Notes: generated by a model not told the origin, from the sequence alone. DNA of 9,846 nucleotides from Butyrivibrio sp. (GCA_016297265.1 JAEDHB010000047.1:1-9846), one strand, 5' to 3'. Shown: positions 1 through 6,958, counted from the first letter of the stretch. Translations and numbers: made by a program.

Positions 1-1274
1 ATAAAGTCATCATAAGAATATCCTTTCGTTAAATCTTGGAATTGTTTTTCAAGGTCAGCTATTGATATTTTCTTTTTATCAACACTTCCACCATGCGCAC
101 TCTCATACCTCTTTGCCGCCCCACTTGCGGACGCCGCTTGCTTTCTATCCCACTTTGCCACTTGCAATCTGTCAGATAAAGGTCGCAAATTATTGTTCTC
201 ACAATATTCCTGATATGACTTATTCTGCTTTGACAGCAACGCTGACTTTTTCTGATAATCCATATCAAGTTCAAATTTCAGATTTTCGTCTTTGCAAGTG
301 TCAACAGCTTCTTTCTTTGCCATGACCTCGCGCTTAGTTTTACGTATTCTTCTTTCAAGCGTCCTCTGGTACTGCTCTTTCTCGTACTGCTTACGGTTTT
401 CCTCCGAATCGTAATGGTCGAATGGATTGTCCATACCTTCGAACCAGGGAGAAAAGTTGTGCCGGCAGTTTGCTCCACACAATCCTCCAACAGTTCCGTA
501 AGCCGGCATACCTTCGTTAGTGCTTCTCAATTCCTCAACCGTGAACACTTTCCCTTGCCATACTTGGTGACTTGGCCTTGCACCTAAATGGCTTGACACG
601 ATTGCCTTGTCATGGTTCATTTCTTCCATTCTGGCAATCTGTATCTGCGCTGATGCCTGCGATATTCCAGTACGCACTGCTCTCAATGTTGCAGTTTCGA
701 TTGTATCAGAATGACCGCTAGGATATGTAACTGTGACTCCATCAGACACGATATTGTTAATCACTTCTCTGACAGCCTGCGTATATGACAGAGCACCTGT
801 TGCAACAAGCGTGTATGCATTATCAAGCTGATTGATAAACATCTTCTGCGCTTCATCTGCCATCGTTCTTGTGAAGTTAGTCCATTCTCCCATAGTTGCT
901 TCATAATTGCGTTGCATGAGCCTTATAAGCTCCGGAGACTGCTTTAATGGAGTAGGAGAAAGACCGGCATCACGATATATCTTATCGTCATAATCAAGAG
1001 CTTTTACTCCCGCTTCTTCCATAGCTTCCGCAATCTCGCTCTGCTGTAGATTTGTAGCCTTAGCAATGTCCTTCTGAATGTCCTCTATCAAATATCCTGC
1101 CTGCTGTAGGTTCTCTATCTGCCACTTGTCCTGTGCTGTCAGAAGATAGCCGTCTCCTCTACCAATACGGAGCATAACACGATTGACAATCCTTTTTACA
1201 ATATCTGTATGAAGTTGTTCTGCTACATCTTCAGCTCCTTCGCTGATATGTAATAGATAGTTAGTGTCAAGCAT
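1..1274 (-). CDS. phage minor capsid protein (Phage_min_cap2 type), 3' end beyond the window
   Basis: The minus strand is open from the ATG at 1274 to the left edge (424 codons, no stop reached). A good ribosome site, AGGAG at 1281-1285, lies 6 nt before the ATG. Around residues 225-275 it carries the hallmark region of the Phage_min_cap2 family: 'HLGARPSHQVWQGK', then 'AYGTVGGLCGANCRHNF'. The region after about residue 285 is highly charged and helical (many K, E, R), like the scaffold-like or extended tails of this family. Such proteins sit with the portal at the head vertex and take part in head assembly or DNA delivery. In related phages the gene directly follows the portal; here the fibre gene and its inverted cassette lie between them. 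The C-terminus, where some relatives carry fused domains, cannot be seen. Family call is confident; detailed role is inferred from the family. Confidence 0.88.
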   Translation of the reverse strand, partial: MLDTNYLLHISEGAEDVAEQLHTDIVKRIVNRVMLRIGRGDGYLLTAQDKWQIENLQQAGYLIEDIQKDIAKATNLQQSEIAEAMEEAGVKALDYDDKIYRDAGLSPTPLKQSPELIRLMQRNYEATMGEWTNFTRTMADEAQKMFINQLDNAYTLVATGALSYTQAVREVINNIVSDGVTVTYPSGHSDTIETATLRAVRTGISQASAQIQIARMEEMNHDKAIVSSHLGARPSHQVWQGKVFTVEELRSTNEGMPAYGTVGGLCGANCRHNFSPWFEGMDNPFDHYDSEENRKQYEKEQYQRTLERRIRKTKREVMAKKEAVDTCKDENLKFELDMDYQKKSALLSKQNKSYQEYCENNNLRPLSDRLQVAKWDRKQAASASGAAKRYESAHGGSVDKKKISIADLEKQFQDLTKGYSYDDF

Positions 1275-1301
1275 ATTATACTCCTTATACTGGCAGATTA
1301 T

Positions 1302-1313
1302 TGTATACACGTT
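1302..1313 (-). promoter_or_regulatory. AACGTGTATACA motif upstream of the minor capsid gene
   Basis: The minus strand reads AACGTGTATACA, 28 nt before the minor capsid start. An 11/12 match (AACGTGTACACA) lies upstream of the 89-aa gene at 6624-6635. Both copies are on the coding strand in intergenic DNA and are near-palindromic in their core. A shared protein-binding site, for example for the phage late regulator, is possible but unproven. No convincing -35/-10 pair accompanies this copy. Confidence 0.25.
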
Positions 1314-1340
1314 GTATTATGGTGCACCAGCGCAACTCTC

Positions 1341-1352
1341 TTACTTTTTCAT
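1341..1352 (-). other. four-codon mini-ORF (M-K-K-stop) with a strong ribosome site
   Basis: On the minus strand, AGAAAGGAG (about 1359-1367) is followed by ATG AAA AAG TAA. It lies just outside the left inverted repeat, between the silent cassette and the minor capsid gene. It has a ribosome site as good as that of any real gene nearby but encodes only three residues. It could reload ribosomes on the untranslated antisense cassette before the minor capsid gene, or be the remnant of a former gene start. I see nothing else in the 104-base gap (1275-1378) apart from a GGTGCACC palindrome at 1321-1328. Confidence 0.3.
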
Positions 1353-1378
1353 GGTTTTTTCTCCTTTCTTCCTGCGGT

Positions 1379-1392
1379 AAATAGCAATTTAT
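1379..1392 (+). repeat. left inverted repeat of the fibre invertible segment
   Basis: The plus strand reads AAATAGCAATTTAT. Its exact reverse complement is at 2026-2039. The element is itself partly symmetric, AAAT-AGCA-ATTT, as expected for a recombinase core site. Read on the plus strand it encodes N-S-N-L in the frame that continues into the silent cassette. Confidence 0.88.
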
Positions 1393-1739
1393 TGATACCG
1401 GTTAAAAAATCTTTTTTGAATCAAAAATGGAATGATGGTACTTCTCCATCTTCAATTTACAAATTGGGGCGTATATGTATTGCCCAGATTGATGGGTATA
1501 CTACTACTGATTGGAGTAACGGAACAATAATTGCGACATTACCTAGTGATTGTATTCCGATTTCTACAATATCAAGCATGTGTTTGTCAAATGTAAGTCC
1601 ATACACACCATTTTCTGTTTTAGTACATACTAATGGATACTTGTATTCTATGTTAACAAATACAGATGCCGTAGGAACATTTATTGCTCCAAGCACGTCT
1701 TGGATTAGAGCATCTCTAGTATGGATTACGGAAAATTAA
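1380..1739 (+). CDS. silent alternative C-terminal cassette of the tail fibre
   Basis: This is an open plus-strand frame opposite to all other genes. It has no ATG at its beginning, no ribosome site (a TTG at 1392 is the only nominal start), and the frame stays open upstream through the 14-bp repeat. It is therefore not an independent gene but a stored 3' coding end. After N-S-N-L it encodes 115 residues containing 'GRICIAQIDGYT', 'GTIIATLPSDCIP' and an ending 'SWIRASLVWITEN', the style of beta-rich receptor-binding tips at the ends of clostridial phage fibres. When inverted it would replace residues 412-499 of the fibre and give a 526-aa product. It shows no visible similarity to the tail it would replace. 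Whether it is used in nature is inferred from the preserved open frame. Confidence 0.78.
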   Translation, partial: NSNLLIPVKKSFLNQKWNDGTSPSSIYKLGRICIAQIDGYTTTDWSNGTIIATLPSDCIPISTISSMCLSNVSPYTPFSVLVHTNGYLYSMLTNTDAVGTFIAPSTSWIRASLVWITEN

Positions 1740-1759
1740 ACAATTAATTGATCATTTTG

Positions 1760-3259
1760 TTAAATTGCTGAATTATACTTTTTCTTTATTAGCCATGTAC
1801 TATAAATTGTGTGTTGCTCATTTGCTACATTCTCATTATTAAAATTACAGATGCCTATCGTAAAAGTATTTTCTGTAAAATTATATAACTTACACCAATA
1901 GTTAGCATTAGAATCATACATATGCAGAAAGATTGCTCCAACATCAGCACCTACACCGTCTCTATTAAGTACTAAAGTACCAACGTCTGAAGTTGTACCT
2001 GTTGATGATATTGTTTTTACTTCATATAAATTGCTATTTTGCTCATCAATAGCATCCTGTACATTGGTTGCCGTTAGCCCGCTTTCAGTATTATCGTACG
2101 TTACATCAAATGCTGTTCCTCCAATTCCTTCAGGTTCAGCCCAATTACCGTCCTGCCTTAAAAACTTTGTTATGTTCGTTTCATTTGGAAGTTTAGGGGC
2201 CAATCCATTTGCGCTTTTGCTTACAACATTGTTTAAAGTACTCAAACATCCTGTAACAGTTCCATCTCCAACAGAAGAAATATCAGTGGTACCAATCAGT
2301 TTATACAGATATCTAAGATTTTTTACAGCTAATGAAAACTTCCGAAACAGGCTCGCGTGAGTCTCTCCGCTGGTAACAATATTGATGTCAGCCAACCCGG
2401 TAGGATTTGTAGAATCACCGCTTGAAAATGAAACAATATTGTTGTCTGTATCTCCACCCTCTGCAATTGCACCGATATTAGAAGGCGTAATGTTCACATT
2501 TCCTTTTCTGTATGTGGTCTCTTTGTTTCCCTTAATTCCAGTAACCGGACTACCTGCAAAACAATCCCATTTACCAGATGATGTTTTGTACACATTTGTG
2601 CCAAGTGGCATTACATTGCCTGCACCCTCTACAAAATCGTCTGTAGTTGTAAATTCATTAGAAATATTGTACATCCAATTAGTTCCAACTTCTGACATAG
2701 GAGGTAAATCTTCAAACGCAATTGTTCCTTGAGGATTAATAGGACTTCCAAGACTTTCGGCTGTAGATTTCGCCTGCTGGTAATAATATTCTGCGTTATC
2801 CTTATCCTCGTTTTCTCTTGTACCAGTCCCTCCAACTGCATAACTCTTCGAAATAACAGAATAGCCTAATGCCTCTTCTGCTTTTGTAACTGCATCAGAA
2901 GAGGATTCCTGCGCTTCATTCACATATGCTTGAATCTGCGGAACGTATGTATCCACGATATCTGATTTTGCAACAACAACTATATCCTTGTCTGATGATA
3001 CGGTATCTGCAAGAGCCTGAATATCTGCCAGAATAGCGTTGAATTCATCTACATACTGTACGCGTATATCATCAGTAGCACCAGCGATTTGGGCTGCGAA
3101 ATCCTCATATGTTCCCATGCGTTTACACACACCTGCAGCAAAACACATCCATACAATCTGATTGCTTGTACTGCTGTCAATGCTTACTGCCCATTCTCCT
3201 GGTAACATTTTACTAGGGTCAAAGTCTTTTTTCAGTCCTCTGCGCATTTGAATTGCCAT
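1760..3259 (-). CDS. tail fibre / receptor-binding protein with switchable C-terminus
   Basis: 499 residues. The start ATG is 3 bp after the portal stop, and its ribosome site GGAGAGGAG lies within the portal's last codons, so the two are translationally coupled. Residues 1-30 ('IQMRRGLKKDF', 'LPGEWAVSID') resemble the N-terminal domain of phage tropism determinants and other receptor-binding proteins (Mtd_N style). Residues 60-135 look helical and may form a coiled coil. Residues 139-165 hold 'SYAVGGTGTREN' followed by 'NAEYYYQQAK', and 178-264 a conserved 'GTIAFEDLPP' to 'NVNITPSNIGA' module; both recur in clostridial prophage fibres. The linker 'TNVQDAIDEQNSNL' ends at residue 411, exactly at the inversion site, and the last 87 residues are the exchangeable tip. 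It presumably sits at the tail end and binds the host surface. Its place between portal and minor capsid is unusual. Confidence 0.85.
   Translation of the reverse strand: MAIQMRRGLKKDFDPSKMLPGEWAVSIDSSTSNQIVWMCFAAGVCKRMGTYEDFAAQIAGATDDIRVQYVDEFNAILADIQALADTVSSDKDIVVVAKSDIVDTYVPQIQAYVNEAQESSSDAVTKAEEALGYSVISKSYAVGGTGTRENEDKDNAEYYYQQAKSTAESLGSPINPQGTIAFEDLPPMSEVGTNWMYNISNEFTTTDDFVEGAGNVMPLGTNVYKTSSGKWDCFAGSPVTGIKGNKETTYRKGNVNITPSNIGAIAEGGDTDNNIVSFSSGDSTNPTGLADINIVTSGETHASLFRKFSLAVKNLRYLYKLIGTTDISSVGDGTVTGCLSTLNNVVSKSANGLAPKLPNETNITKFLRQDGNWAEPEGIGGTAFDVTYDNTESGLTATNVQDAIDEQNSNLYEVKTISSTGTTSDVGTLVLNRDGVGADVGAIFLHMYDSNANYWCKLYNFTENTFTIGICNFNNENVANEQHTIYSTWLIKKKYNSAI
2026..2039 (-). repeat. right inverted repeat of the fibre invertible segment
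   Basis: The plus strand reads ATAAATTGCTATTT, the exact reverse complement of 1379-1392. It lies inside the fibre gene and encodes residues 408-411, N-S-N-L, plus one base on either side. Flanking bases do not match those of the left copy, so identity is limited to 14 bp. Confidence 0.88.
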
Positions 3260-3262
3260 ACT

Positions 3263-4675
3263 TTACTCCTCTCCACCAAACAACGTAGGCTGTTTCGGTT
3301 GTGCTTCTTCTACTATTGCTTTAGATTCTTCCTCGCTCATTCCCTCGAACTTCATAAAATACTTATACGCTGGCACTTTACCTGCTTGTACATATCCCCA
3401 CCATCTAAGGCGGTCCTCTTCTCGGTTATATGTAATATCTCCAAAGTCATATACGACCTCATATTTACCTACCGGAGATAATTTATACAAATCCGCGAAT
3501 ACATTCATTGCATAAATCAATCCATTCAGGCACTTCTCAACCTTGTCACGGACATCCTTTATGAACTGTATGGTCCTTCTGTCATCTGACTCAACCTGTG
3601 TAGCTGTTACCATGCCGGTAGTTTCATTGAAAACAAAGTAACCATTAGAGAATCCAACCTTATAACCTATCTGGCTCAATAGAGCATTTATTCCGGTAAG
3701 GCGAATATCTGTGTTTAGGTTAGGATTTACTTCTTGATAGAAATCATCCTGTCCGTTTCCGTACACATTCTTTACATAATCCGGAAGCTTCATATCGTTC
3801 CTTGATTTCTCAAATCCATATGCAGTGTTATTAACTTTGCTACCGGAAGGAAACAGCCTATCGCTGTCAAGAAGCACCATGCGCTTGCTGTCATATATTT
3901 CCTTAGAATTCCTGCTATACGCAATATCAAGGTCTTTCAGCTCTTCTATTGCATCAGAATAGATTGGTAATCCTAAAGGACTGTTTATATCTATATTGTT
4001 CGCATGCGGAGTCTTGAATACACCGTACAACGGACTGTCAACATTCTGAATTACAGCTTCTTCTAAAAGATTGCTCCACGGTGTTTCCTCGATTGCAATC
4101 GGCTTTCCAATGTCTCCTTCTGATTTGCTGACATAGCAATTGTTTGTAATTGCATAATCTCCGTTATCTAAGAATCTGTGATATTCAAGCCTTGTATAGT
4201 ATTTCTTACCGCTGGAACTCACTTCTTTGTTGATGAATACAATACCGGTAATATCACCATTACTTTCATCTGTGACAACAAATTTATCTGGAGTAAACAA
4301 ATCAATGCTTTGTCCGTTAGGCTTCAGAATGATTGTTCCGTATGCACAACCATATTCTATCCACTCTCTTAACTTGTAGTATACGTTGTCAATCTGCTCC
4401 TGCAGCCACGTTGCCCTTGCACTTCCGTCAATAGTAATATTCGTACCAAGCATTGCCAGGCGCGCTGTTTCGGAGCTGACAGACTTTGCAAAATTGATTG
4501 TCTTGATATTATCTTCATCATCAACCCAGTCAGGATTACCGCCGTAAATTCTATCGCACAATCCAATGATGATTTCCATGCTGTCTGAAACAATAGAATT
4601 TACATCAAAATCTTCTTTTGCAACTTTCTTAAAAATCATATCGAACCATCCTCTTATCTTTGAAAAAATATTCAT
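3263..4675 (-). CDS. phage portal protein (SPP1 gp6 / A118-like)
   Basis: 470 residues. Portal proteins form the dodecameric ring at one head vertex through which terminase pumps DNA. It follows the large terminase directly and its length fits the SPP1-like portal family (about 440-500 aa). Recognisable features are the N-terminal amphipathic start, 'IYGGNPDWV' near residue 44, 'KSVSSETARLAMLG' and 'EWIEYGCAYGTIILKP' in the first third, then 'FTPDKFVVTDESNGDITGIVF', and a long helical C-terminal part with 'SNGYFVFNETTGMVTATQVESD'. Its ATG shares a base with the terminase stop (TAATG), a classic coupled junction, with a GGAG site in the terminase's last codons. The acidic end 'LFGGEE' also supplies the ribosome site for the fibre gene. 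Call is confident from both sequence style and position. Confidence 0.9.
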   Translation of the reverse strand: MNIFSKIRGWFDMIFKKVAKEDFDVNSIVSDSMEIIIGLCDRIYGGNPDWVDDEDNIKTINFAKSVSSETARLAMLGTNITIDGSARATWLQEQIDNVYYKLREWIEYGCAYGTIILKPNGQSIDLFTPDKFVVTDESNGDITGIVFINKEVSSSGKKYYTRLEYHRFLDNGDYAITNNCYVSKSEGDIGKPIAIEETPWSNLLEEAVIQNVDSPLYGVFKTPHANNIDINSPLGLPIYSDAIEELKDLDIAYSRNSKEIYDSKRMVLLDSDRLFPSGSKVNNTAYGFEKSRNDMKLPDYVKNVYGNGQDDFYQEVNPNLNTDIRLTGINALLSQIGYKVGFSNGYFVFNETTGMVTATQVESDDRRTIQFIKDVRDKVEKCLNGLIYAMNVFADLYKLSPVGKYEVVYDFGDITYNREEDRLRWWGYVQAGKVPAYKYFMKFEGMSEEESKAIVEEAQPKQPTLFGGEE

Positions 4676-5946
4676 TATGCTGATTCTCCTCTACGCATTG
4701 ATAGTGGACTTGTTGCGTACCGAATAGCATCTATCCAATGGTCGTCACCGTCCGGATAATCTGCAATAACTTCTCCGTTTTTGTCAACCTCATGCTCGTA
4801 ATTGATAATCTCATTATATGATTTCGGAGTCCTGGCAGGGTCTATAACAAGCGTACGGCATTGTAACCACTCAAACGTATACTTACGACTACCCGGAGCA
4901 ACAATTGCTTTCCTTGCCGGCAGTCCTGCATCTTTAAAGTCAATGATGCTTTCTTCTTCATCAACACCGCAATGTATCTGGTAATCATCATATCCTTTTT
5001 CCTTAATCATATTTGCCATCTTAGCGTTTCGTATTTTAGGACCGCCCATCTCATCAAGCAATATGACTTCCTCTTTGTTCGGAATATATGCCAAACGTAT
5101 AAATGCTTTCGGATCCGGAAACCATCCCCAATCTTGACCTTGATAGATTGATTGACACTTTTCAATTTCATCATCTGTGATTGTCCTGATATCCAGCAAT
5201 TCAAATACATTTGTTCCAAGTCCTACAGCATGACCTAAGTACTCATGATTGTACGCTCTTTCGTTTGTTCGCTTTAAGTGCTCCGCATCATCAATGAACT
5301 GCTGTCCTAACCACTCAACAGGTATCATTGTGTAGTCAGTATGAAGCCTATAACTATCTTCTCTAGGCTCCGCAACGTATTTGTTAGCCCAGTTACTGCG
5401 ACTGATAGGTGGGTTGAATGACTTGAACACAACAAACTTATCACCTCCACGCAATACAGACTGTTGCACTGTTCGTATTTCTTCCATACCGGCAAACTCG
5501 TCCAACTCTTCGAACCATAGATATTTAAAATAACCTTTGCTTGATTTTATGGACTTTGTTTTCTTAGGTTTGTCCAATCCGCGGAATATTATCTTCTGGC
5601 CGGTCGGCTTGTACACAAATTGCAACGGGCTTACTTTTGATTCCCACATGTCTGATACTTCCAATGCATCAATAGCCCACTGTATCTGCTCATACACGCT
5701 TTCACGCAACGTTACTGCATACTTACGGAATATTACAGCATTGGTAAATTCACCATTAATCGCATCATTCATCATGCCGTATATAATCTCAATTGATATG
5801 TCAGAAGACTTTGCGGAACCACGTCCACCGTACAAGTCGTAATATGTATGATTTCCGTCCAGAATATCCCAATGCAGGTCGTAGTAGCATGGAGCAATTA
5901 AATCAGTTAGGTTTACTGTTGTCTGGCCTTGGTATGTTGTTGACAA
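4675..5946 (-). CDS. terL: terminase large subunit (PBSX/Terminase_3 type)
   Basis: 423 residues; the motor and nuclease that packages DNA through the portal. The ATPase domain has Walker A GGRGSAKS at residues 40-47 and Walker B 'YLWFEELDEF' at 142-151, with the catalytic acid in the E-E pair. 'SFNPP' near residue 176 fits the coupling-motif region. The C-terminal RNase H-like nuclease shows 'GQDWGWFPDPKAF' (D272), 'HCGVDEEESI' (D329/E330) and 'DDHWIDAIRYA' (D402/D406) as likely metal ligands. No in-frame ATG precedes Walker A, so the start is taken as TTG at 5946. An AAGGGGG stretch 8 nt upstream could serve as ribosome site. The gene overlaps the small terminase by 44 bp in another frame. 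Neighbours on both sides support the call strongly. Confidence 0.93.
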   Translation of the reverse strand: MSTTYQGQTTVNLTDLIAPCYYDLHWDILDGNHTYYDLYGGRGSAKSSDISIEIIYGMMNDAINGEFTNAVIFRKYAVTLRESVYEQIQWAIDALEVSDMWESKVSPLQFVYKPTGQKIIFRGLDKPKKTKSIKSSKGYFKYLWFEELDEFAGMEEIRTVQQSVLRGGDKFVVFKSFNPPISRSNWANKYVAEPREDSYRLHTDYTMIPVEWLGQQFIDDAEHLKRTNERAYNHEYLGHAVGLGTNVFELLDIRTITDDEIEKCQSIYQGQDWGWFPDPKAFIRLAYIPNKEEVILLDEMGGPKIRNAKMANMIKEKGYDDYQIHCGVDEEESIIDFKDAGLPARKAIVAPGSRKYTFEWLQCRTLVIDPARTPKSYNEIINYEHEVDKNGEVIADYPDGDDHWIDAIRYATSPLSMRRGESA

Positions 5947-6307
5947 TAGTAATACCCCCTTGCTCCTCTTTGCTTCCTACGTCAATAATTCTTTTTGCCA
6001 ATTCTTTAGCTGCGTCTTTTCTATCTGAAAGGCTTGGAGGTAGGTCAAAAGCATCTAATACCTCTCCTCGCATTACAGAAGTAAAAAATTGCATTATTTC
6101 ATCTCCTGTTGCAATTCTTTTTTCCTCTGTTGGTTTTACTCTTTCTGCTATATATGCAGCAATGCAACTGTTTGCAACTAGCTTGTGCGCATTTCCTCTT
6201 GCATACGCTTTAGAATATCCTGCCATTACAGCACTTTTTTCTGCATTACCAGTTTCTATATAATAATCAGCAAATGCTTTCTGCTTAGTTGTCAATCTTT
6301 CTGCCAT
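5903..6307 (-). CDS. terS: terminase small subunit (Terminase_2 family)
   Basis: 134 residues. The N-terminal part 'LTTKQKAFADYYIETGNAEKSAVMAGYS' is the helix-turn-helix DNA-recognition region typical of Terminase_2. 'AKELAKRIIDVG' near the C-terminus fits the oligomerisation helix, followed by a short polar tail. The protein recognises the packaging site and hands DNA to the large subunit. The ATG at 6307 has an AAGGCGG ribosome site embedded in the end of the upstream gene, which it overlaps by 16 bp. Its end overlaps the large terminase by 44 bp. Length is close to the usual small-terminase size. Confidence 0.9.
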   Translation of the reverse strand: MAERLTTKQKAFADYYIETGNAEKSAVMAGYSKAYARGNAHKLVANSCIAAYIAERVKPTEEKRIATGDEIMQFFTSVMRGEVLDAFDLPPSLSDRKDAAKELAKRIIDVGSKEEQGGITIVNNIPRPDNSKPN

Positions 6308-6561
6308 GCATTCACCGCCTTATATATATCTAACAGACAAAATACAATGTCTATCATTGAACATGACTTTAATATTTCATAGTCAGTAGTTTTCCATTCT
6401 TGATATCTTTTAGAGAAATATGTTATAGGAGTGCAGATTCGATAAGATGTAATCATTCGTTTCTGATCATCAGAATAAAACTGGTTTGTGTTAATTTTTA
6501 TAACAAGTCCAGTTTTTACGATAGCAGTTTGAAGTTTTTTCATTCTTCCTTTTAGATTCAT
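6292..6561 (-). CDS. 89-aa conserved-type phage protein of unknown function
   Basis: It starts 'MNLKGRMKKLQTAIVKTGL' and continues with 'QFYSDDQKRMITSYRI' and 'ILKSCSMIDIVFCLLDIYKAV'. I recognise the general style as a small protein often found just before terminase genes in clostridial prophages, but no function is known to me. I chose the ATG at 6561 because GTGGAG lies 9 nt upstream; a GTG at 6576 in the same frame would overlap that site. The gene overlaps the small terminase, suggesting coupled expression with packaging. It lacks cysteine pairs, signal peptide or clear membrane segment; the C-terminal half is hydrophobic and probably helical. Confidence 0.72.
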   Translation of the reverse strand: MNLKGRMKKLQTAIVKTGLVIKINTNQFYSDDQKRMITSYRICTPITYFSKRYQEWKTTDYEILKSCSMIDIVFCLLDIYKAVNAWQKD

Positions 6562-6581
6562 AAAAAAACACTCCACATCCT

Positions 6582-6599
6582 ATAGTATCTCAATACTAT
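6582..6599. promoter_or_regulatory. 7-bp perfect inverted repeat before the late genes
   Basis: The arms ATAGTAT and ATACTAT are separated by four bases, just upstream of the ribosome site of the 89-aa gene. A second, imperfect palindrome (TTTACA-GTC-TGTGAA) lies next to it at 6600-6614. Together they could be an operator or a 5' hairpin of the late transcript. There is no T-tract, so it is not a typical terminator. Confidence 0.4.
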
Positions 6600-6623
6600 T
6601 TTACAGTCTGTGAAGTGAATTTT

Positions 6624-6635
6624 TGTGTACACGTT
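6624..6635 (-). promoter_or_regulatory. AACGTGTACACA motif, candidate late-promoter site
   Basis: It lies in the 76-bp gap between the regulator gene and the 89-aa gene and contains the 8-bp palindrome GTGTACAC. A possible extended -10 (TG-TAAAAT on the minus strand) lies about 25 bp downstream, but the -35 position is poor, as in activator-dependent promoters. A near-identical copy is at 1302-1313. Confidence 0.3.
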
Positions 6636-6637
6636 AT

Positions 6638-6943
6638 TCAATTGTAATCCCATATTCCATACAGAATCATCCACCGCTTAATAGCCGCCATACCTTGCCT
6701 GCGGTGTCCGTAAAAGTCTCCCTTGCCTATGTAAAGATAATTCTTAGCGCATATGTCCTCATACGATAAGTTATCTACCAGTGAATAGAACACATAAGGA
6801 GCAATATACGGTTGCAAGTCAGATAATGCATATTGAATTATTTTACGTTGTTCATCATCAGCATTACGGCAGAATGATTTTACATAATCAGCTTCATCTT
6901 CTGTCATCCCGTAATCTGAATATGATTTCTCTCGTGTCCGCAT
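6638..6943 (-). CDS. small phage transcriptional regulator, ArpU/RinA or sigma-like
   Basis: 101 residues, with a strong AAGGAG ribosome site and ATG start. The pattern 'YGMTEDEADYVKSFCR', then a helical stretch, then 'YSLVDNLSYEDICAK' and 'IGKGDFYGHRRQGMAAIKRWMIL' resembles the small clostridial phage proteins placed just before the terminase genes. These look like reduced sigma region 4/helix-turn-helix proteins and are usually held to activate late genes (ArpU/RinA-like role). The C-terminal part (about residues 60-95) would be the DNA-binding part. It sits 15 bp after the recombinase stop, probably in one transcript, and is followed by the only gap before the packaging genes, which carries palindromes. 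Function is inferred from style and position. Confidence 0.62.
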   Translation of the reverse strand: MRTREKSYSDYGMTEDEADYVKSFCRNADDEQRKIIQYALSDLQPYIAPYVFYSLVDNLSYEDICAKNYLYIGKGDFYGHRRQGMAAIKRWMILYGIWDYN

Positions 6944-6958
6944 ATTGATCTCCTTCCA

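Larger units (their letters stand above)
1379..2039. other. 661-bp invertible DNA segment switching the tail-fibre C-terminus
   Basis: Two perfect 14-bp inverted repeats (1379-1392 and 2026-2039) bound two convergent coding tails whose stop codons are only 20 bp apart (1737-1739 and 1760-1762). The right tail is the current fibre C-terminus on the minus strand; the left tail is an unstarted plus-strand frame. Recombination between the repeats keeps the reading frame exactly: codon 407 (CAA) is restored, N-S-N-L is encoded in both states, and the protein continues into either tail. The arrangement is that of phage Mu G, P1 C and similar tail-fibre inversion systems. Sequence structure is direct evidence; active inversion is inferred. 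No invertase gene lies next to the segment. Confidence 0.85.

Noticed and set aside
1392..1739. Plus-strand frame as an independent gene
   Set aside because: It has only a TTG start, no ribosome site, and is open upstream through the repeat; it fits a stored fibre 3' end, not a gene.
1740..1759. CAATTAATTG palindrome between the two convergent tails as a bidirectional terminator
   Set aside because: It is only 10 bp, has no GC stem, and termination here would cut off the minor capsid gene.
1761..1769. TAAATTGCT at the fibre stop as a third recombination site
   Set aside because: It shares only 9 of the 14 repeat bases and would not keep a useful frame; likely chance in AT-rich DNA.
1379..3259. 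Diversity-generating retroelement acting on the fibre
   Set aside because: No reverse transcriptase and no near-identical template/variable repeat pair were seen; the two tails are unrelated rather than adenine-mutated copies.
5793..6263. 156-aa plus-strand frame opposite the terminase genes
   Set aside because: It is antisense to two well-supported genes and has no recognisable domain or ribosome site.
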